Source: Anaerolineales bacterium
GTDB lineage: Bacteria > Chloroflexota > Anaerolineae > Anaerolineales > Villigracilaceae
Assembly (NCBI GenBank): GCA_028689195.1
Contig: JAQTWR010000027.1
Location: 1-14,323, forward strand
Length of the DNA: 14,323 bases
Direction: 5' to 3'
Shown: positions 1 to 6,847 of the stretch, piece by piece
How the letters are laid out: the number at the start of each line of letters is the position of its first letter
Position numbering within the stretch: the stretch's first letter is position 1
Program-made: the position numbers and the translations under genes
The notes under the pieces: model-generated
Databases searched by the model: none
The model's input: the letters and a program-made list of their open reading frames with translations, nothing else
Told to the model about the DNA's origin: nothing

Positions 1-1590
1 GTGGTGCATAACGACGCGGGATTTCCCGCCTATATTCAAATGCTTGCGCGCGATATTTCCGAACGCAAACAGTCCGAAGTCAGCCTCAAACGTCACATGC
101 GCGCGCTGGCGGTCATCGGCGAGGCGACGGCTGGCTTGTTCCGTTCTCCCAATATTCAGGCGACCATTCCCGAAGTGTTAGAGTCGCTTGGGTACGCGGT
201 GGATGTGTTTTGCTGCGCGTTATTCAATATTCACGCGCCCGCGATGAAGACGCTCTATCAGTGGGTGGATCACGACGCGGCTGGATTTAACGTCAATACC
301 GCGCTGTCCCCGTTTTTAGAAGCGATTGCCGAAAACCCTACGCGCGTTTTTTCTGTGACGGGAGTTAAACTCAATAACGCGCAAATTCCCCTCGTTTCGA
401 TTTTGGTCATCCCCATTCAAGGGGCAATGGGTTCGTGGGGATTTCTCGCCCTGTTCGACAAACAGAATCAACTCTCATGGTTAACCAACGAATTCGATAC
501 GATTCAAACCACCGCGAATTTAATCGGCGCGGCGCTGGAGCGTTTGCGCTACGAAGAAACCATCCGCATCAGCGAGACGCGCAACCGCATCCTCGTAAAC
601 GCGCTGCCCGACCTGCTTTTGCGCGCAGACCTATCGGGACGTATTCTCGATTACAACGCAAATCCGAGTCATCCGTTGTACGCGCCGCGCGAATCAGTCA
701 TCGGAAAAAAACTACAAGACTTGTGGACCCCCGATGTGGCGCGGATGATTCTCGAAACCGAAGAACAGGACGCCTTCGTTTCTTCGCATTGGGTATATGG
801 ATTCAGCCTGCCCAATCACGACCAGACTTTCGAGGCGCGGCTGCATCCCATCAGCGCGGGAGAGGCGTTGATTGTCGTGCGCGATATTACCGAACAGGCG
901 CGGCTCGACCAGATGAAATCCGACTTCATCAATCGCGCTTCGCATGAATTACGCACGCCGCTGACCTCCGCAATTTTGATGACGGAATTATTACAACAGG
1001 GCGGCTCTAAAGAAGAGACGGAAGAATATTGGCGCGTGCTGGTCGGCGAGTTGAATCGCCAGAAGGAACTCATCAATCAATTGCTGTTGGCAGGACGTTT
1101 GGAAAGCGGCAGAATGAAACTTGAAGCGCTCCCAATGGACTTGACGCCCGTGTTGAACGAATCCATTCTAGCTGTGAAGGCAATCGCAAGCAAACGCAAC
1201 ATCTCTATTGAATTTAATGCGAAGCAGGAAACGCTCGACGTTCTCGGCGACGCGGGCGGGCTTTCGCAGGTGTTTATCAATCTCATCAATAACGCGGTGA
1301 AATTTTCGCCTGATGGAAAGACCGTTGAAGTAACGGCGATTCGCGGCGGGCATGAAACGAGCGTTTCGATTACCGATCACGGATTGGGGATTCCGCCCGA
1401 AGCGATTCCGCATTTATTCGAGCGTTTCTTCCGCGCAAAGAATGTGACCGTTGCGGAAATTCCCGGCAGCGGAATTGGGCTGTACATCGTCAAATCCATT
1501 GTGGACGAATTGGGCGGGACAATCTCCGTAAAAACCGAAGTTAATCAAGGGGCGACATTTACGGTGAAGTTGAGATCAAAAACCGAATAA
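1..1590 (+). CDS. Sensor histidine kinase (PAS/GAF/PAS/HisKA/HATPase), 5'-truncated by window edge
   Basis: This is the C-terminal 529 residues of a two-component sensor kinase that autophosphorylates on histidine and passes phosphate to a response regulator. The visible order is the end of a PAS/PAC domain (RDISERKQ, residues 17-24), a GAF-like domain (about 38-180), a second PAS domain (about 192-298, ending RDITEQ), a HisKA dimerisation domain with the H-box SHELRTPLT (phospho-accepting His315), and an HATPase domain with N-box NLINNAVKF (427-435), G1 DHGLGIP (459-465) and G2 GSGIGLYIVK (489-498). No membrane segment is visible in this part. The reading begins in the middle of a PAC motif, so the GTG at base 1 is not the real start and the gene extends upstream. 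No response regulator follows. The signal sensed cannot be told from this fragment. Confidence 0.93.
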   Translation: MVHNDAGFPAYIQMLARDISERKQSEVSLKRHMRALAVIGEATAGLFRSPNIQATIPEVLESLGYAVDVFCCALFNIHAPAMKTLYQWVDHDAAGFNVNTALSPFLEAIAENPTRVFSVTGVKLNNAQIPLVSILVIPIQGAMGSWGFLALFDKQNQLSWLTNEFDTIQTTANLIGAALERLRYEETIRISETRNRILVNALPDLLLRADLSGRILDYNANPSHPLYAPRESVIGKKLQDLWTPDVARMILETEEQDAFVSSHWVYGFSLPNHDQTFEARLHPISAGEALIVVRDITEQARLDQMKSDFINRASHELRTPLTSAILMTELLQQGGSKEETEEYWRVLVGELNRQKELINQLLLAGRLESGRMKLEALPMDLTPVLNESILAVKAIASKRNISIEFNAKQETLDVLGDAGGLSQVFINLINNAVKFSPDGKTVEVTAIRGGHETSVSITDHGLGIPPEAIPHLFERFFRAKNVTVAEIPGSGIGLYIVKSIVDELGGTISVKTEVNQGATFTVKLRSKTE

Positions 1591-1650
1591 CGAGCGTCGT
1601 AGATTCTTCATTCGTCGGAACGATTCCTATTTCTCCGCGTATACTTAAAT

Positions 1651-1802
1651 AACGTCAATAATGGATAACGGGATTATGTCATGCTGAGGGGCGTTTTTGC
1701 CCCGAAGCATCTCGGAACGGCTCATTTGAGACCCTTCGGTCACTGAAAAACGCTCCCTCAGGGTGACATGCTGATGTTTTTGGCTTATCCATTATTCACG
1801 TT
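1651..1802. mobile_element. MITE-like element 1, 152 bp, nested inverted repeats, AAAT flanks
   Basis: The outer inverted repeats are AACGTCAATAATGGATAA (1651-1668) and TTATCCATTATTCACGTT (1785-1802), 17 of 18 complementary. AAAT lies directly outside on both sides (1647-1650 and 1803-1806), consistent with a 4-bp target duplication. Inside is a second, shorter palindromic unit with arms at 1676-1698 and 1746-1770 (ATGTCA..CTGAGGG..GCGTTTTT on one side, its imperfect complement on the other). It has no coding capacity, so it would be non-autonomous. Calling it mobile is an inference from its structure. Confidence 0.65.
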
Positions 1803-1807
1803 AAATA

Positions 1808-1933
1808 GACTTCTTGCATAAGTCAAAAATAAGCAAACCTTTGCCACAGATTTCACAGATTTACACAGATTTTTTTGAATTCATCCGTGAAAATCTGTGT
1901 AATCCGTGGCTAAAAATACTTTTGCAAGAGGTC
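1808..1933. mobile_element. MITE-like element 2, 126 bp, 16-bp terminal inverted repeats, AAATA flanks
   Basis: The ends GACTTCTTGCATAAGT (1808-1823) and, read on the other strand, GACCTCTTGCAAAAGT (1933-1918) match at 14 of 16 positions. AAATA lies immediately outside both ends (1803-1807 and 1934-1938), a good 5-bp target-site duplication. The interior is a second palindrome: GCCACAGATT.. at 1843 pairs with ..AATCCGTGGC ending at 1910, and the left arm holds three copies of CACAGATTT. It encodes nothing and ends about ten bases before the ribosome binding site of the next gene, so it may carry or have displaced that gene's promoter. Confidence 0.7.
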
Positions 1934-1957
1934 AAATAAAAAAAGGAGAATGATTTT

Positions 1958-2719
1958 ATGAAACGATTCGATCCGCGTATTGTATTTGGCTTATTGCTTT
2001 TGGCTGGCGGAGGGCTGGCTCTGGCGCAGCAGATGGGTTACCTTAAACACGCCACAAATATTTTCTGGGGCGCAATATTTCTTGCCGCAGGATTTTCATT
2101 CCTCTTTTTGCTTTTCAACGGACATTGGTGGGCGTCCTTTCCCGGCTTTACGCTGCTTGGATTAGGCGCGTTGATTCTGCTGCCCGATGCGATGAGCGAA
2201 CTCGGCGGCGCGGTCTTCCTCGGCGGAATCGCGATTTCGTTTTGGTGGGTATTCTTCTCCGCGCGCATCGAACGCTGGTGGGCGCTGATTCCTGCGGGCG
2301 TGTTGACCGCGCTCTCCGTGATGATTGTCGTCGCGCAGCGCTTTGAGCAACTTGGCGGCGCGGTCTTTCTCGGCGGAATGGGACTCGCCTTCTTCGCGGT
2401 TTATTCCACTGCGCCTAAAGAACGCTGGTGGGCGCTCATCCCCGGCGGGGTGTTATCCACGCTTGGGGGCGTAACCATCGCCGCCGAACGCGTTGGAGAA
2501 TTTCAGACCGCCGGAATTTTCTTCCTCGGACTCGCGCTCACATTTTTGTTGGTCGCCGTTTTGGCGGGGATGAAGTGGGCGTACCTGCCCGCGTTCATCT
2601 TGGCGGTGATGGGCGCGCTTGGCTTGGCTTCCATGATGGACGTCGCCAATTATGTATATCCAATCGGGCTGATCGCTGCGGGCGGGTTTTTGCTTTATCG
2701 GTATTTTTCAAAGAGATGA
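1958..2719 (+). CDS. Multi-pass membrane protein made of 50-residue repeats, function unknown
   Basis: This is a 253-residue, strongly hydrophobic protein with about nine or ten membrane segments. I do not recognise a named family. The sequence is an internal tandem repeat with a period of exactly 50 residues. The aromatic motif falls at 57 (WWASFPG), 107 (WWALIPA), 157 (WWALIPG) and 207 (WAYLPAF), and the glycine motif at 81 (ELGGAVFLGG), 131 (QLGGAVFLGG) and 182 (FQTAGIFFLG). A diverged unit precedes (NIFWGAIFLAAG, 34-45) and another ends the protein (YPIGLIAAGG, 234-243). Each unit looks like a two-helix hairpin with a WW pair at the membrane face. AGGAG at 1944-1948 supports the ATG start. 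The gene is monocistronic: the repeat elements lie upstream and a strong terminator follows within ten bases. It could be a stress-envelope or LiaF-like protein, but nothing here proves that. Confidence 0.85.
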   Translation: MKRFDPRIVFGLLLLAGGGLALAQQMGYLKHATNIFWGAIFLAAGFSFLFLLFNGHWWASFPGFTLLGLGALILLPDAMSELGGAVFLGGIAISFWWVFFSARIERWWALIPAGVLTALSVMIVVAQRFEQLGGAVFLGGMGLAFFAVYSTAPKERWWALIPGGVLSTLGGVTIAAERVGEFQTAGIFFLGLALTFLLVAVLAGMKWAYLPAFILAVMGALGLASMMDVANYVYPIGLIAAGGFLLYRYFSKR

Positions 2720-2726
2720 CCCAAAT

Positions 2727-2761
2727 AAAAAAGACTCTGGTTTTGCGCCAGAGTCTTTTTT
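2727..2761. terminator. Bidirectional intrinsic terminator between convergent genes
   Basis: AAAAAGACTCTGG and CCAGAGTCTTTTT form a perfect stem around TTTTGCG, flanked by A-runs on the left and T-runs on the right, so it can end transcription of the membrane-protein gene (+) and of asnS (-). Confidence 0.93.
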
Positions 2762-2778
2762 GTTTAAGTGACGTTACG

Positions 2779-2808
2779 CTCCCTTCCCTTTGGGCTGGGA
2801 TGGGGGAG
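2779..2808. repeat. Short CCCTTCCC/GGGATGGGGGAG repeat
   Basis: An imperfect inverted repeat, CTCCCTTCCC.. with ..GGGATGGGGGAG, sits between the terminator and the asnS stop codon. The GGGATGGG portion recurs, in related form, at 14036-14050 inside the serS leader, so this is probably a dispersed repeat family. Confidence 0.5.
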
Positions 2809-2815
2809 AAATTTG

Positions 2816-4159
2816 CTATGGATACACTCTCTTGATTGTGCGCGGGAAGGCAATCGCCTCGCGGACGTGTTCGATTCCGCAGATCCATGAAGTGACGCGC
2901 TCCACGCCCATGCCAAATCCGGAGTGGGGGACGGAGCCGTATTTGCGAAGTTCCAAATACCATTTGAACGCGTCTTCCGGCAAACCCTCTTTTTTGATTC
3001 TTGCCAGCAGCGCGTCGTGGTCGCTGATGCGCTCCGAGCCGCCGCAGATTTCGCCGTAGCCTTCGGGCGCGAGCAAATCCACGCTCTTGCATACTTCGGG
3101 TCTGCCGCTCCACGGCTCCATATAAAAGGCTTTGACCGCGCTTGGGTAGCCGTACACGAAAACGGGCTGGTCGAATTGCTGCGTGATGGCGGTCTCGTGC
3201 GGCGCGCCGAAGTCAATGCCCCAATCGAATTTGAGCAACTTCTTCTTTTCGGGGTCGGTTTCTTTTTCGTACATTTCCTGGAGCATCTTCGCCGCGTCGT
3301 CGTATGAGATGCGCGGGAAGGGCGCGGAAATTTTCTCAAGTTTGGAAATATCGCGTCCGAGCGATTTCAATTCGGGCAGGCGGTCGCGCAGCACGCGCTT
3401 GACGATATGCGTAATCATCTGCTCTTCGATTTCCATCAGCCCATCCAAATCGCAGAAAGCGATTTCGGGTTCGAGCATCCAAAATTCGGTCAGGTGGCGG
3501 CGCGTCTTGGATTTCTCGGCGCGGAAGGTGGGACCGAAGCAGTAGACTTTTCCAAACGAGAAGATATTCGCTTCGTTGTAGAGTTGTCCCGTTTGCGCGA
3601 GATAGGCTTTGCCTTCGTCGAAATATTCGGTTTCAAAAAGGGTGGTCGTGCCTTCGGCGGCGGCGGGCGTGAGGATGGGCGTATCCATTGCGGTGAAGCC
3701 GTTGTTATCGAGCCATTCGCGCGTGGCAGCCATCACGGCGGCGCGGACGCGCAGAATCGCCCACTGGCTTTGCATCCGAATCCACAGGTGACGGTTATCG
3801 AGCGCGAAATCGGGTCCGTGGTCTTTGAGCGCCATCGGATAATCCAAGCCCGCTTCTTGCACGATCTCGATTTGCCGTATGCCGAGTTCGTATCCGCCGG
3901 GGATGCCGGGCGCGCGCTTGTCTTCGCGGACAAGTCCCGTAATGATGACGGAACTTTCCTGCGTCAGGCGCGCCACTTTCTCGAAGACTTCGGGGGCAAG
4001 GTCGCCTTTGAACGCCACGCATTGCACGAAGCCCGACCCGTCGCGCACGAGCAGGAAAACCAGTTTGCCTTTGTCGGTGCGGTTATAGACCCAGCCTTTA
4101 ATGGTCGCTTCTTTTTCGACGTAATTTGAAATTTGCGAAACGCTGATGTTTTCAGCCAT
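2816..4159 (-). CDS. asnS: Asparaginyl-tRNA synthetase
   Basis: This class IIb synthetase charges tRNA-Asn with asparagine in the cytoplasm. The 447-residue length is usual. An N-terminal OB-fold anticodon-binding domain (about 17-100, starting ATIKGWVYNRTDKGKLVFLLVRDG) precedes the catalytic core. Motif 2 reads FRAEKSKTRRHLTEFW (212-227); the HLTEFW ending separates AsnRS from the archaeal-type AspRS. Motif 3 is GFGMGVERV (414-422), and the C-terminus ends in the expected arginine-rich FPRTIKRVYP. It implies direct asparaginylation rather than sole reliance on the tRNA-dependent amidation route. The ATG has AGGA about nine bases upstream and its own -10 box, although it lies only 56 bases after sbcC on the same strand and could also receive read-through. 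Confidence 0.97.
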   Translation of the reverse strand: MAENISVSQISNYVEKEATIKGWVYNRTDKGKLVFLLVRDGSGFVQCVAFKGDLAPEVFEKVARLTQESSVIITGLVREDKRAPGIPGGYELGIRQIEIVQEAGLDYPMALKDHGPDFALDNRHLWIRMQSQWAILRVRAAVMAATREWLDNNGFTAMDTPILTPAAAEGTTTLFETEYFDEGKAYLAQTGQLYNEANIFSFGKVYCFGPTFRAEKSKTRRHLTEFWMLEPEIAFCDLDGLMEIEEQMITHIVKRVLRDRLPELKSLGRDISKLEKISAPFPRISYDDAAKMLQEMYEKETDPEKKKLLKFDWGIDFGAPHETAITQQFDQPVFVYGYPSAVKAFYMEPWSGRPEVCKSVDLLAPEGYGEICGGSERISDHDALLARIKKEGLPEDAFKWYLELRKYGSVPHSGFGMGVERVTSWICGIEHVREAIAFPRTIKRVYP

Positions 4160-4190
4160 GATGGATTCCTCGTTTGAATTAATTTTGTCT

Positions 4191-4196
4191 ATTATA
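4191..4196 (-). promoter_or_regulatory. asnS promoter -10 box (TATAAT)
   Basis: A consensus TATAAT on the minus strand lies in the sbcC-asnS gap, with a predicted start near 4184 and a leader of about 25 bases containing the AGGA ribosome site. No convincing -35 box is visible; the region it would occupy overlaps the sbcC stop. Confidence 0.65.
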
Positions 4197-4215
4197 GTAC
4201 AGGTGACAGCCGCTT

Positions 4216-6822
4216 TCAGTAAACCTTCACCGTGCTACCGCGTTCGGTCTTTTCCACCTCGATGCGATTGGGAAAAGCGTCCTTAAGTTCGTCCAAATGC
4301 GTGATGACGAGAATCTTGGCGAAATCATTTCTAACAAGATTGATCGCCTCGATGAGCCGCTGCCTGCCTTGCGCGTCCTGCGAGCCGAAGCCCTCGTCAA
4401 TGACCAGCGTTTGCAGACGCGCGCCTTTTCTCTGCGCCAAAATTTCCGAGAGCGCGAGGCGGATCGCAAAGTTGATGCGGAACGCTTCGCCGCCCGAATA
4501 CATTTCATACGCGCGCGCGCCGCCCCCGTCGCTGATTTGAATATCCAGCGTTTCCTTCAAATCCCCGCGCTTTTTATCTTTATATTCCGCCTGCGTCACA
4601 AAGCGGATGGACATTTGCCCGTCGCTCAATCGTTCGAGCAAATCATTGGCTTTGTTTTCGATTTGCGGCAGCGCTTGTTCGATGAGCAGCGCGGGAACGC
4701 CGTCTTTGCCAAAAGCGCGCTCCAGCGTTTTGTGGCGCATAATTTGTTGATTTAATTCCTCGCGCTGGTTGGCGTACTCTTTTTTGCGCGCGCGGAGCGT
4801 TGTCAGCGCGTCCACTTTTTGGCGCGCCGCGCCAACCTGCGCGCGCGCGTCATTTTCATCTTCGCGCAGCGCGGATAACGCATCCTCGACTTTATTCAAA
4901 TCGGGCGCCGCCCCAGTCGCTTCCAAATTCTCCTGCGCCAACCGATAATCGGCTTCCCCATTTTTGACTTCCGATTCCCGATTCCCAATCTCCAATTTCA
5001 AGTTCGCAATCTCGCTCTCGATTTGTTTGATGATTTCGCGCGCTTTATCCAACTTTTGATATTCTTCTTCCGCGCCGCGCAACTCGATTTCCTCTTTGCG
5101 TTTCGCGTCGTGCGCCGCGGCGTCGTAGCCGAGTTTGGCGAGTTCCTTATTTAATTTCGCAAGTTGTTTGCGCGCATCCGCCGCGAAGGTTTCCTTCTCC
5201 AATTCTTTTGTGATTTCGGCTAAACGCTTCTTGCCCGTTTTATTCCATTCTTTTTCATCGGATTGAAACGACTCGACGCGCTCGGTCAATTGCGAAATTG
5301 CGCTGGAGTATTTAACGCGCTCGTTGTCCAAACTCGATAATTCCGCAATTCGTAATTCGTAACTTGCAATTTGTTTTTGGCTTTCTTCCATTGACTTCTT
5401 ATTATCGCGGAATTGATCGCCTTTTACTTTTCCGTCTTTATTCAATTCATCCAGCGTGAATTGGCGATGACTTTCTGTTAATTCCTGTCCGCAAACGGGG
5501 CAGGCTGCGCCGTGCGTTTCTTCGAGCGCATCAATGCGTTTCTTGATTTCGTCCATTTCTTTTTTGAGCGCTTCGTTGGATACCCTCAACGCCGCGAATT
5601 TCTCGCGCAATTCATTCCGTTGAGTTTCCAACTCGCCGCGCTCTTGAATCTTTGCTTCCACATCCAACAAAGATTTTTGCGCCGCTTCAATTTGCAACTG
5701 CAAATCACTAACCACTAATAATTGCCCGCTGATCTCTGATAACTGATTACTCAGCGTAGCAAATTCTTGCTCCAACTTCGCCTTCTCCACCTCGATCTCG
5801 CGCAACAATGGCTGGCGGCGCTCGTCATGTTCGCGGAATTGACTCGCGGTCTTTTCCAGCGTTTCCAATTCCTTGCGCGTCGTTTGCCAGAGTTCGCGCG
5901 CAGATTCGATTTCCTTTGCGCGGCTCGCAAGGTCGGCGTAAGTCTCGCGCTCCGATTCTTTTTCAGACAAACGCGATTGGAGATTCGCAAGCGCCGCGCG
6001 CGATCTTTCCAACGACGCGGATAACGTCTCTACGAGTTTTTTTTGCTCGCCGATTAGCGTCGCGTTCTTGCGGATATTCTCCAGCGTGGTTTCCTGCGCG
6101 GCGCGCGCGGACGATAACTGCGCGAGGGATTTCTCCAACTCCGCGAGGCGGGTCTTGCGCGCGTCTTCTTCGCCGAGTTCAAGGTCAATCTCAGCCACGC
6201 GCCCGTCAATTTCCTGCACGTCGCTTTCAATGAGTTTGCGTTTTTCGGCGGCGCGCGCTTTGTACTCGTCCCAAATTTCCAAGCCGAGGATGGCGCTCAA
6301 AATCGTTTTGCGTTCGCTGGCTTTCTTTTGCGTAAATTGATCGGCTTTACCCTGCAAAAAGAAAGAAGCGTTGATAAAGGTTTCGTAATCCATCCGCAAA
6401 GTTTGCTCGATGCGCGCCTGCGTTGCGCTCGTGGATTTTTCCGTCAGCGGTCGCCATGAGGACTGAGGACGGACGACCAATGACCGCTCCTCGCCCGTCG
6501 TCCGTTGCCCATCGTCCAAAATTTGAAATTCCAGCGTCGTGCTTTTTCCGCGCGGCAAAGTCCGCTGAACGCGGAATAGATTGCCCTCGTATTCAAACGT
6601 CAGCGCGACTTCAGCCGCCTTCACGTTTTGATTTAAGTTAATCACGTCGGCGCTTTTTCCGCGCGCTTCGCCGAACAATGCCCACGTCATCGCGTCTAAC
6701 AGCGAGGATTTTCCCGCGCCGTTATGACCCGAAATGCAAGCCAGATCGAACGATGAAAAATCCAACTCGATGGGATCGTAATAAGATAGAAAACCCGCAA
6801 TGTGAAGATGAAGAGGAATCAT
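4216..6822 (-). CDS. sbcC: Rad50/SbcC-like SMC-type ATPase with zinc hook
   Basis: This is an ATPase of DNA double-strand-break end processing, normally the partner of an Mre11/SbcD nuclease. In its 868 residues are Walker A GHNGAGKSS (32-40), an N-lobe loop with a Q-loop candidate FFLQGKADQF (about 155-164), a long coiled coil (about 190-430) up to the zinc hook CPVC (Cys441 and Cys444), the returning coil (about 450-690), the ABC signature YSGGEAFRIN (775-784), Walker B TLVIDEG (805-811) and the H-loop ITHLDE (His842). No sbcD is adjacent: a Thr/Pro-rich protein gene is divergent upstream and asnS lies downstream. The coding strand holds four heptanucleotide repeat tracts translated in frame, listed separately. 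The ATG sits eight bases from a -10 box, with no ribosome site, so a leaderless mRNA is likely. Confidence 0.94.
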   Translation of the reverse strand: MIPLHLHIAGFLSYYDPIELDFSSFDLACISGHNGAGKSSLLDAMTWALFGEARGKSADVINLNQNVKAAEVALTFEYEGNLFRVQRTLPRGKSTTLEFQILDDGQRTTGEERSLVVRPQSSWRPLTEKSTSATQARIEQTLRMDYETFINASFFLQGKADQFTQKKASERKTILSAILGLEIWDEYKARAAEKRKLIESDVQEIDGRVAEIDLELGEEDARKTRLAELEKSLAQLSSARAAQETTLENIRKNATLIGEQKKLVETLSASLERSRAALANLQSRLSEKESERETYADLASRAKEIESARELWQTTRKELETLEKTASQFREHDERRQPLLREIEVEKAKLEQEFATLSNQLSEISGQLLVVSDLQLQIEAAQKSLLDVEAKIQERGELETQRNELREKFAALRVSNEALKKEMDEIKKRIDALEETHGAACPVCGQELTESHRQFTLDELNKDGKVKGDQFRDNKKSMEESQKQIASYELRIAELSSLDNERVKYSSAISQLTERVESFQSDEKEWNKTGKKRLAEITKELEKETFAADARKQLAKLNKELAKLGYDAAAHDAKRKEEIELRGAEEEYQKLDKAREIIKQIESEIANLKLEIGNRESEVKNGEADYRLAQENLEATGAAPDLNKVEDALSALREDENDARAQVGAARQKVDALTTLRARKKEYANQREELNQQIMRHKTLERAFGKDGVPALLIEQALPQIENKANDLLERLSDGQMSIRFVTQAEYKDKKRGDLKETLDIQISDGGGARAYEMYSGGEAFRINFAIRLALSEILAQRKGARLQTLVIDEGFGSQDAQGRQRLIEAINLVRNDFAKILVITHLDELKDAFPNRIEVEKTERGSTVKVY
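4966..5014. repeat. Heptamer tract B inside sbcC
   Basis: On the plus strand seven consecutive 7-base units run GACTTCC, GATTCCC, GATTCCC, AATCTCC, AATTTCA, AGTTCGC, AATCTCG. They are translated on the minus strand as about residues 603-619 of the descending coiled coil (around LEIGNRESEV). Confidence 0.65.
5346..5373. repeat. Heptamer tract C inside sbcC
   Basis: Four 7-base units, CAATTCG, TAATTCG, TAACTTG, CAATTTG, fit a YAAYTYG consensus. The minus strand encodes about residues 484-493 (IASYELRIAE) shortly after the zinc hook. Confidence 0.6.
5708..5756. repeat. Heptamer tract D inside sbcC
   Basis: Seven 7-base units stay in register: CTAACCA, CTAATAA, TTGCCCG, CTGATCT, CTGATAA, CTGATTA, CTCAGCG. 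The three CTGATNN units in a row are the clearest. The minus strand encodes about residues 356-372 (LSEISGQLLVVSDLQ) in the ascending coiled coil. Confidence 0.7.
6458..6517. repeat. Heptamer tract A (inverted halves) inside sbcC
   Basis: The tract is sixty bases, 20 codons. The first half is GAGGACT, GAGGACG, GACGACC, AATGACC; after GCTC the second half is CTCGCCC, GTCGTCC, GTTGCCC, ATCGTCC (consensus NTYGYCC). The halves are partly complementary, for example GGACGAC at 6471-6477 and GTCGTCC at 6497-6503. The minus strand encodes about residues 102-122, in the ATPase N-lobe rather than the coil. Confidence 0.72.
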
Positions 6823-6824
6823 TG

Positions 6825-6844
6825 GGTTCGATTATAATCGAACC
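6825..6844. promoter_or_regulatory. Palindromic bidirectional promoter for sbcC (-) and the Thr/Pro-rich gene (+)
   Basis: GGTTCGATTATAATCGAACC is a perfect 20-bp palindrome filling nearly all of the 25-bp gap between two divergent start codons. Its centre contains TATAAT on the plus strand (6833-6838) and TATAAT on the minus strand (6836-6831). Nine bases separate the plus-strand box from the ATG at 6848, and eight separate the minus-strand box from the ATG at 6822. Both starts therefore fall at or next to the expected transcription start, and neither has a ribosome site. No good -35 box is seen in either direction. The palindrome could also be an operator. Confidence 0.7.
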
Positions 6845-6847
6845 AAT

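Noticed and set aside
2595..3339. Two long minus-strand frames over the end of the membrane protein and asnS
   Set aside because: Arg/Ser/Pro-rich frame shadows that cross the bidirectional terminator and overlap asnS in another frame.
3407..4129. 240-residue plus-strand open frame opposite asnS
   Set aside because: It is antisense to a fully motif-supported AsnRS gene, has no recognisable domain, and arises from GC-rich codon composition.
4966..5756. Possible CRISPR-like or phase-variation repeat array in sbcC
   Set aside because: The units are 7 bases with no spacers, so not CRISPR. They are degenerate and the frame is intact, so slippage-based switching is not indicated.
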